Of a stretch of 25,319 bases of DNA, positions 21,993 to 25,319 are shown piece by piece; the stretch's first letter is position 1; the number at the start of each line of letters is the position of its first letter. The translations under genes were made by a program, and so were the position numbers. The notes below the pieces were generated by a model. It made no database searches and was not told where the DNA came from. It was given only the letters and a program-made list of their open reading frames with translations. The DNA comes from a virus. Location: the IMG/VR virus record IMGVR_UViG_3300006802_000505, positions 1-25,319 of that record, one strand, 5' to 3'.

Positions 21993-22133
21993 TCTCCGGG
22001 TATTTTTTTGCTTACAGTAGTGAAAATGGTTTGCTCCAGTATTGACGTAGTGGGCTGTTCTACGATATATGCCTAGAGTGTCTACTGCATTTATAGATTG
22101 AGCATAGCGCTCCAGTTTTTTCTTACGTACTTG
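21993..22133. other. Convergent intergenic gap
   Basis: 141 bp between the plus-strand island and the minus-strand gp5. A weak plus-strand terminator candidate (GAGC 22100-22103 with GCTC 22109-22112, followed by six T at 22116-22121) and an 8-bp direct repeat GCTCCAGT (22033 and 22109) are visible. No tRNA or gene could be supported. Confidence 0.4.
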
Positions 22134-23177
22134 CTAGTTTAAGTCTATCGTACCACCGTCTATATCAACACTATCACTACCTACTACATCAAAGTTACGT
22201 GAAGTAATACTAATGTTGTTTGATGCATCTATACGTAGGTTATCCATAGACATATTCATATCACCATCTACGAACTGATTGATATTACCTTTGACGTTCA
22301 TATTTAAATCACCGTTACGGACCATAATGTTAATATTGGCGCCTGCACCTACTTCAATATCATAGTGATTGCCTGCCGTATCATTCTTATTCACCTTAAT
22401 CTTTAATGCACCGTCTATAGTACGTACCTCGTCTCCGCCTACAAACGCAAAGGAATTGCTGTTGACAATGTCGTATTTATCTGATATAATAGAACTTACA
22501 TAAGTGCCGTCATTGCTATACTCCTGGTAAGAGCCGGCTGCATGGGAGAGGTGTACTCTCCGCTGTCCTAATGTATCGTCAAACTCTAATACGTGTCCGC
22601 TTTCTGTAGTGGTAACGTGATTGTATGGATACTGTGGTGCATAGGTGCCATTCACTACAAGAGGCACATCAAAGGTCGCTCCACTACTACCTGGAATTGT
22701 AAGATTACTTCCTACTGTGGGTATATCAAATCCATCAAAGTCAGACGTTGCAATTGCCGTACGCCTGTTACTATCTCTGGTTACGGGATTGTTCGCTGTT
22801 TGTTCTCCTCTGGCAAGCTCAGATACATCACTCTCACCTGCAACGAGAGGATACTTTCCAAACGGATCACGGAAACCTAATTCTGATTGTGCTCCAGCTT
22901 CTGCCGGTCGTCCTGGTAATGCACCATGGATCAAAGGTTCTTGCTTATCACTATCTCTAAACGTAATATAGACCCACGTGCCTTCTACAAAGAAAGGAGG
23001 TGTTGTACCTAGTCCAGAGTTACCGCCAGACGATACCAATACGGTTGCCCATGGCAGCTCAGAGATAGGTAAAAGATTACGCTCTGCTGGGTGCAAACCT
23101 AATACTCTCACACGAAAACGTCCTAGTTTCTCTGGATCGTTCCTGTCTTCTATCACACCTATGTAATAATTTCTCAT
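22134..23177 (-). CDS. gp5: Baseplate hub spike, gp5-like without lysozyme domain
   Basis: 347-aa protein against 575 aa in T4. The N-terminal OB-fold is clear: YYIGVIEDRNDPEKLGRFRVRV, LPWATVLVSS and GTWVYITFRDSDKQEPLIHG (residues about 4-85). The linker lacks anything like the T4 lysozyme domain, which accounts for the shorter length. The middle has NHVTTTESGHVLEFDD and RRVHLSHAAGSYQEYSNDG, as in gp5/VgrG spikes, and the C-terminus is an octad-type beta-helix (VRNGDLNMNVKGNINQFVDG, SVDIDGGTIDLN). It should trimerise on the gp27-like hub and carry the PAAR tip. Its start overlaps the 34-aa gene (ATGA). GC content looks higher than in the wedge genes. Confidence 0.92.
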   Translation of the reverse strand: MRNYYIGVIEDRNDPEKLGRFRVRVLGLHPAERNLLPISELPWATVLVSSGGNSGLGTTPPFFVEGTWVYITFRDSDKQEPLIHGALPGRPAEAGAQSELGFRDPFGKYPLVAGESDVSELARGEQTANNPVTRDSNRRTAIATSDFDGFDIPTVGSNLTIPGSSGATFDVPLVVNGTYAPQYPYNHVTTTESGHVLEFDDTLGQRRVHLSHAAGSYQEYSNDGTYVSSIISDKYDIVNSNSFAFVGGDEVRTIDGALKIKVNKNDTAGNHYDIEVGAGANINIMVRNGDLNMNVKGNINQFVDGDMNMSMDNLRIDASNNISITSRNFDVVGSDSVDIDGGTIDLN

Positions 23178-23278
23178 TGTGTTTCTCCCGGACGCCGTAA
23201 ACTTGCCAGTTTAGTACGACTAGACTTCATATTCTTTTGCTGTTTTGCGTATAATGATCTCTTTCTACTTCGTTGCAT
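23174..23278 (-). CDS. Basic micro-protein upstream of gp5 (34 aa)
   Basis: Frame of 34 codons, very basic (MQRSRKRSLYAKQQKNMKSS then RTKLASLRRPGETQ). Its stop overlaps the gp5 start as ATGA, and its start overlaps the end of the 106-aa gene by 14 nt. It fills what would otherwise be an 87-bp gap in a compact operon. No good ribosome site. Like the 48-aa gene before PAAR, it is a small basic protein coupled to a spike component. Confidence 0.5.
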   Translation of the reverse strand: MQRSRKRSLYAKQQKNMKSSRTKLASLRRPGETQ

Positions 23279-23585
23279 CTTTTTCGTTGTCCTGTCTATC
23301 TTTATTTCGTGTTTCTTTCGCTCTACCAGGTCGTATGCATAGTATCGTTAAGTCGCTTTTGGACCTAGGACCAATCACTCCTGTACTACGAATAACTTGT
23401 TGTTTGTTTGTCTCATTTCGTATCACTATATCTGTATCTGTATTATACTTATGTGTAACGGCATGAGGTTCATACGTTGTCACTTCTATTTCTCCTTCTG
23501 TACATTCTATCTCTATATGAGGGTAGAGTTTATATTCATTGTTTCCATTTGTTAATACACCATACATATTGGTCTCTCGCCACAT
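23265..23585 (-). CDS. Hypothetical protein between hub genes (106 aa)
   Basis: 106-aa protein: an N-terminal beta-rich half (MYGVLTNGNNEYKLYPHIEI, VTTYEPHAVTHKYN) and a charged, probably unstructured C-terminal tail (RAKETRNKDRQDNEKDATK). ATG at 23585 lies 2 nt after the gp27-like stop; an internal ATG six codons later is also possible. Its place between the gp27-like hub and gp5 suggests a hub accessory or chaperone; no recognised family. Confidence 0.6.
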   Translation of the reverse strand: MWRETNMYGVLTNGNNEYKLYPHIEIECTEGEIEVTTYEPHAVTHKYNTDTDIVIRNETNKQQVIRSTGVIGPRSKSDLTILCIRPGRAKETRNKDRQDNEKDATK

Positions 23586-23587
23586 GT

Positions 23588-24925
23588 CTATATGTCACTC
23601 TCCTGTTGTATTGTGTTTGATAGAGACTTATAAGGTTTTTCAACACTATCTCGTACACAATCAAATGTTGTTGTATATCTCGTGGTGTTTACGGTATGCA
23701 CTACGTTTGTGATGAGCCAACGACCAGAGAGGAAAGTGTCGTGGATTCTTGTCGTAGTCTTGTCTAGCGGCTCGTAGGACGGAAGTCGTAGAGTGACTAT
23801 GTCTCCGGCTGCGAGGTTAGAGTTACCAAAAACGGTGACTTTTGCGGATAGTTGGTCGTATCGTAGTTTGTTATATCGTCTTTCCTGTAGAAGATTTGAA
23901 TGATTATCGTATGTTCTTGTGTCTGTTGTACTTTGTGTATGCAACCCAATATCTTTGGTAGATACGGTGATATTTGCATCATTGTAATCAAACAGCGTTC
24001 TATTCGTTTCTTCTGGTGTTTTGGTGTATAGCGTTCCTGCGTTGCGTCCTGGTCGTGTATGCACGGATTCTATAAAGTTATCCAAGTAGTTATTTCGTTT
24101 TGTTTCAAAAGACTTGGTATACACGTCATAGATGTATTGTGTTGATGCAAGTAAACCTGTATTCATCGCCGCTAAAACATCTTGGTTTTTTGTAATACGA
24201 TACTCTAAAATGTTTTGCATATCTTCAGCAATTGAACTATCTCGTTTTGATGGTTGAGATATAAAATTTTCTTGTGGTAATCGTTCTATCTCTGGATTAC
24301 GGTGTGTTAAATGTGAAAAACTACGAAAGTTATATCCACGATGATTTTCAAAGAATAGAAAACCAGCAGAGTTTCTAAAGTCTCTGGATGCACTTCTTTT
24401 TGCTAATATTTGTTCTATAAAAGAAAATGGTGACATCATATTTCCTAACACTTTACAATGCAATGAACTATACTCTCGTATAATCTCTTTTTCTGTACGC
24501 AACATATTTTGGAGTATTTCAAAAGTAATGTAATCTGATGAACCACTATACGCTGATTTCAACTTCATTCGTTGATTAGTCATTGCTTCTTTGGTTGTAA
24601 ATGATAAGGTGTAAACTTGTTGTCTTTCAGCACTACGCACTTGGTCAGATACTTTGTATATTCTTGCACGGAACTTTGTAAAATCAATCTTTTCATTTGT
24701 ACGACTATCATCTGTAGATAGCGTAAATTCTAATTCTTCCTGACCTATAATAGGCATATTTTGTATATGGTTCGCCACATCAGCGATTACAATGTTTCCG
24801 TAAAGTGAATTTGCGTGTATGCTTTCGTAGATGTTCAACTCAACCATTAATTCTTTAATGTCAAGTGAACCACTTACACTATGAAGTATTATTCTATCTA
24901 ATTTGTAATCACCTGCTTGGTTCAT
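23588..24925 (-). CDS. gp27: Baseplate hub protein, gp27-like
   Basis: 445-aa protein (T4 gp27 is 391 aa). The N-terminus (YKLDRIILHSVSGSLDIKEL, ELNIYESIHANSLYGNIVI, residues about 7-48) and IIGQEELEFTLST are the first beta-barrel of gp27/gpD/VgrG hubs. The C-terminus has AKVTVFGNSNLAAGDIVTL followed by FLSGRWLITNVVHTVNTTRY and TTFDCVRDS, the closing barrel. Such trimers connect the tail tube to the gp5 spike. Next to gp5 as expected, although in T4 gp27 and gp5 are encoded apart. Assignment rests on motifs and context. Confidence 0.82.
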   Translation of the reverse strand: MNQAGDYKLDRIILHSVSGSLDIKELMVELNIYESIHANSLYGNIVIADVANHIQNMPIIGQEELEFTLSTDDSRTNEKIDFTKFRARIYKVSDQVRSAERQQVYTLSFTTKEAMTNQRMKLKSAYSGSSDYITFEILQNMLRTEKEIIREYSSLHCKVLGNMMSPFSFIEQILAKRSASRDFRNSAGFLFFENHRGYNFRSFSHLTHRNPEIERLPQENFISQPSKRDSSIAEDMQNILEYRITKNQDVLAAMNTGLLASTQYIYDVYTKSFETKRNNYLDNFIESVHTRPGRNAGTLYTKTPEETNRTLFDYNDANITVSTKDIGLHTQSTTDTRTYDNHSNLLQERRYNKLRYDQLSAKVTVFGNSNLAAGDIVTLRLPSYEPLDKTTTRIHDTFLSGRWLITNVVHTVNTTRYTTTFDCVRDSVEKPYKSLSNTIQQESDI

Positions 24926-24931
24926 TCAAGC

Positions 24932-25153
24932 CTACCTTTGTATTAGTTTTTCAAACTCTTCCTTAAATTGTAATACATATGCACGGTCTAATAGGCGTAT
25001 TGTTCTTTTGTTATCATTAAGGGTTTGTTCATTTTCATAATTTGTAACAGCAACTGCGCCAACAGTATCACTTGATACAATTAATTTTTTTGTTGTATCA
25101 CCAGAAGACGCATTGACTTCGTGGACCGTTGGCCGGGGTATTGCATCAAACAT
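24932..25153 (-). CDS. gp53: C-terminal fragment of gp53-like baseplate wedge protein
   Basis: A 73-codon frame whose second half (VTNYENEQTLNDNKRTIRLL, then QFKEEFEKLIQR) matches the C-terminal layout of gp53 (ENE..., K-R-x-I-x-L, final helix ending EK). gp53 is about 190 aa in T4, so at least two thirds is missing. The ATG at 25153 lies in the GC-rich end segment; an in-frame TAA lies 8 codons further up, so the apparent start is probably artificial. The gene precedes the gp27-like hub by 6 nt. Remnant identity is by motif recall, not alignment. Confidence 0.55.
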   Translation of the reverse strand: MFDAIPRPTVHEVNASSGDTTKKLIVSSDTVGAVAVTNYENEQTLNDNKRTIRLLDRAYVLQFKEEFEKLIQR

Positions 25154-25319
25154 TGCTGGACCGGATTGGGTCGGTTACAGCGTGATGAGCGGCCTCATTG
25201 ATGCTGTTGTAGCAGGCAACAGCAAGATACAAGTCCAGGATATCTATGCCTATGAGCCTCCTACTCTTTCCAATGGTCAGTATCTCTATCTCCATGGTGG
25301 TTCTAATGGTCTTACAGCT
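25120..25319. other. Composition-shifted end segment
   Basis: From about 25120 the sequence changes from ~33% to about 50% GC. It interrupts the gp53-like frame. The plus strand is open to the edge (including GPDWVGYSVMSGLIDAVV and YEPPTLSNGQYLYLHGGSNG) without a recognisable start or family; one minus frame is open too. It may be foreign DNA or a chimeric contig end. Confidence 0.6.

Noticed and set aside
21993-22133. Possible tRNA or attachment site in the convergent gap
   Set aside because: No cloverleaf, anticodon arm or terminal TTC-type stem could be folded; only an 8-bp direct repeat and a weak 4-bp hairpin are present.
22593-22971. Three overlapping plus-strand frames over gp5
   Set aside because: They overlap each other and lie antisense to the conserved OB-fold and linker of gp5.

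Overview
The window is a stretch of an AT-rich (about one third GC by eye) T4-like contractile-tail phage genome. The baseplate genes gp53 (remnant), gp27-like, gp5, PAAR tip, gp25, gp6, gp7 and gp8 can be recognised from their protein sequences. Low GC, long LTNKTL/TKAYVD-type fibers, a DUF4815-type giant structural protein, a 2OG-Fe(II) oxygenase and ParB-like small proteins are typical of marine T4-like phages of Prochlorococcus/Synechococcus or SAR11 (Pelagibacter). An alphaproteobacterial-style LexA-box-like site tilts slightly toward a SAR11-type host; this is inference.

Layout, read in the direction of most genes (minus strand, right to left). (1) 25153-22134: hub module, with the C-terminal end of a gp53-like protein, a gp27-like hub, a small unknown protein, a 34-aa basic micro-protein and a gp5-type spike without a lysozyme domain. 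(2) 21992-20732: five small unknown plus-strand genes, opposite to the structural genes. (3) 20731-20493: divergent control region with a perfect consensus sigma70 promoter and a GAAC-N7-GAAC repeat. (4) 20492-18521: minus-strand accessory genes: small basic protein, Cys-rich/coiled-coil protein, 2OG-Fe(II) oxygenase and a translationally coupled pair of ParB-like proteins. (5) 18513-17889: four tiny hydrophobic or membrane proteins, three of them under 60 aa and easily missed, with a bidirectional terminator. (6) 17791-10299: main baseplate wedge module (85-aa unknown, 48-aa basic protein, PAAR, gp25, gp6, gp7, gp8) in T4 order, with coupled stop/start junctions. (7) 10290-1: peripheral baseplate and fiber module, with a 1976-aa DUF4815-type protein, a 72-aa coiled coil, a 617-aa fiber with a C-terminal S74 self-cleaving chaperone, three small structural or accessory proteins and a second fiber running off the left edge.

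How the genes work together: gp27-like and gp5 with the PAAR tip form the central hub and spike; gp25, gp6, gp7, gp8 and gp53 form the wedges; the 1976-aa protein and the two fibers form the periphery that contacts the host. T4-type late promoters (TATAAATAG, five exact copies plus variants) precede several of these genes, implying gp55/gp33-type late transcription. The accessory block between the hub and wedge modules instead has a host sigma70-type promoter and looks like an early-expressed island inserted in the late region.

The last ~200 bp at the right edge are clearly richer in GC and cut off the gp53-like gene, suggesting a rearrangement or a chimeric contig end. No tRNA, CRISPR array, insertion sequence or integrase was seen. 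No gene-free stretch exceeds 300 bases; the longest (20493-20731) is the divergent control region.
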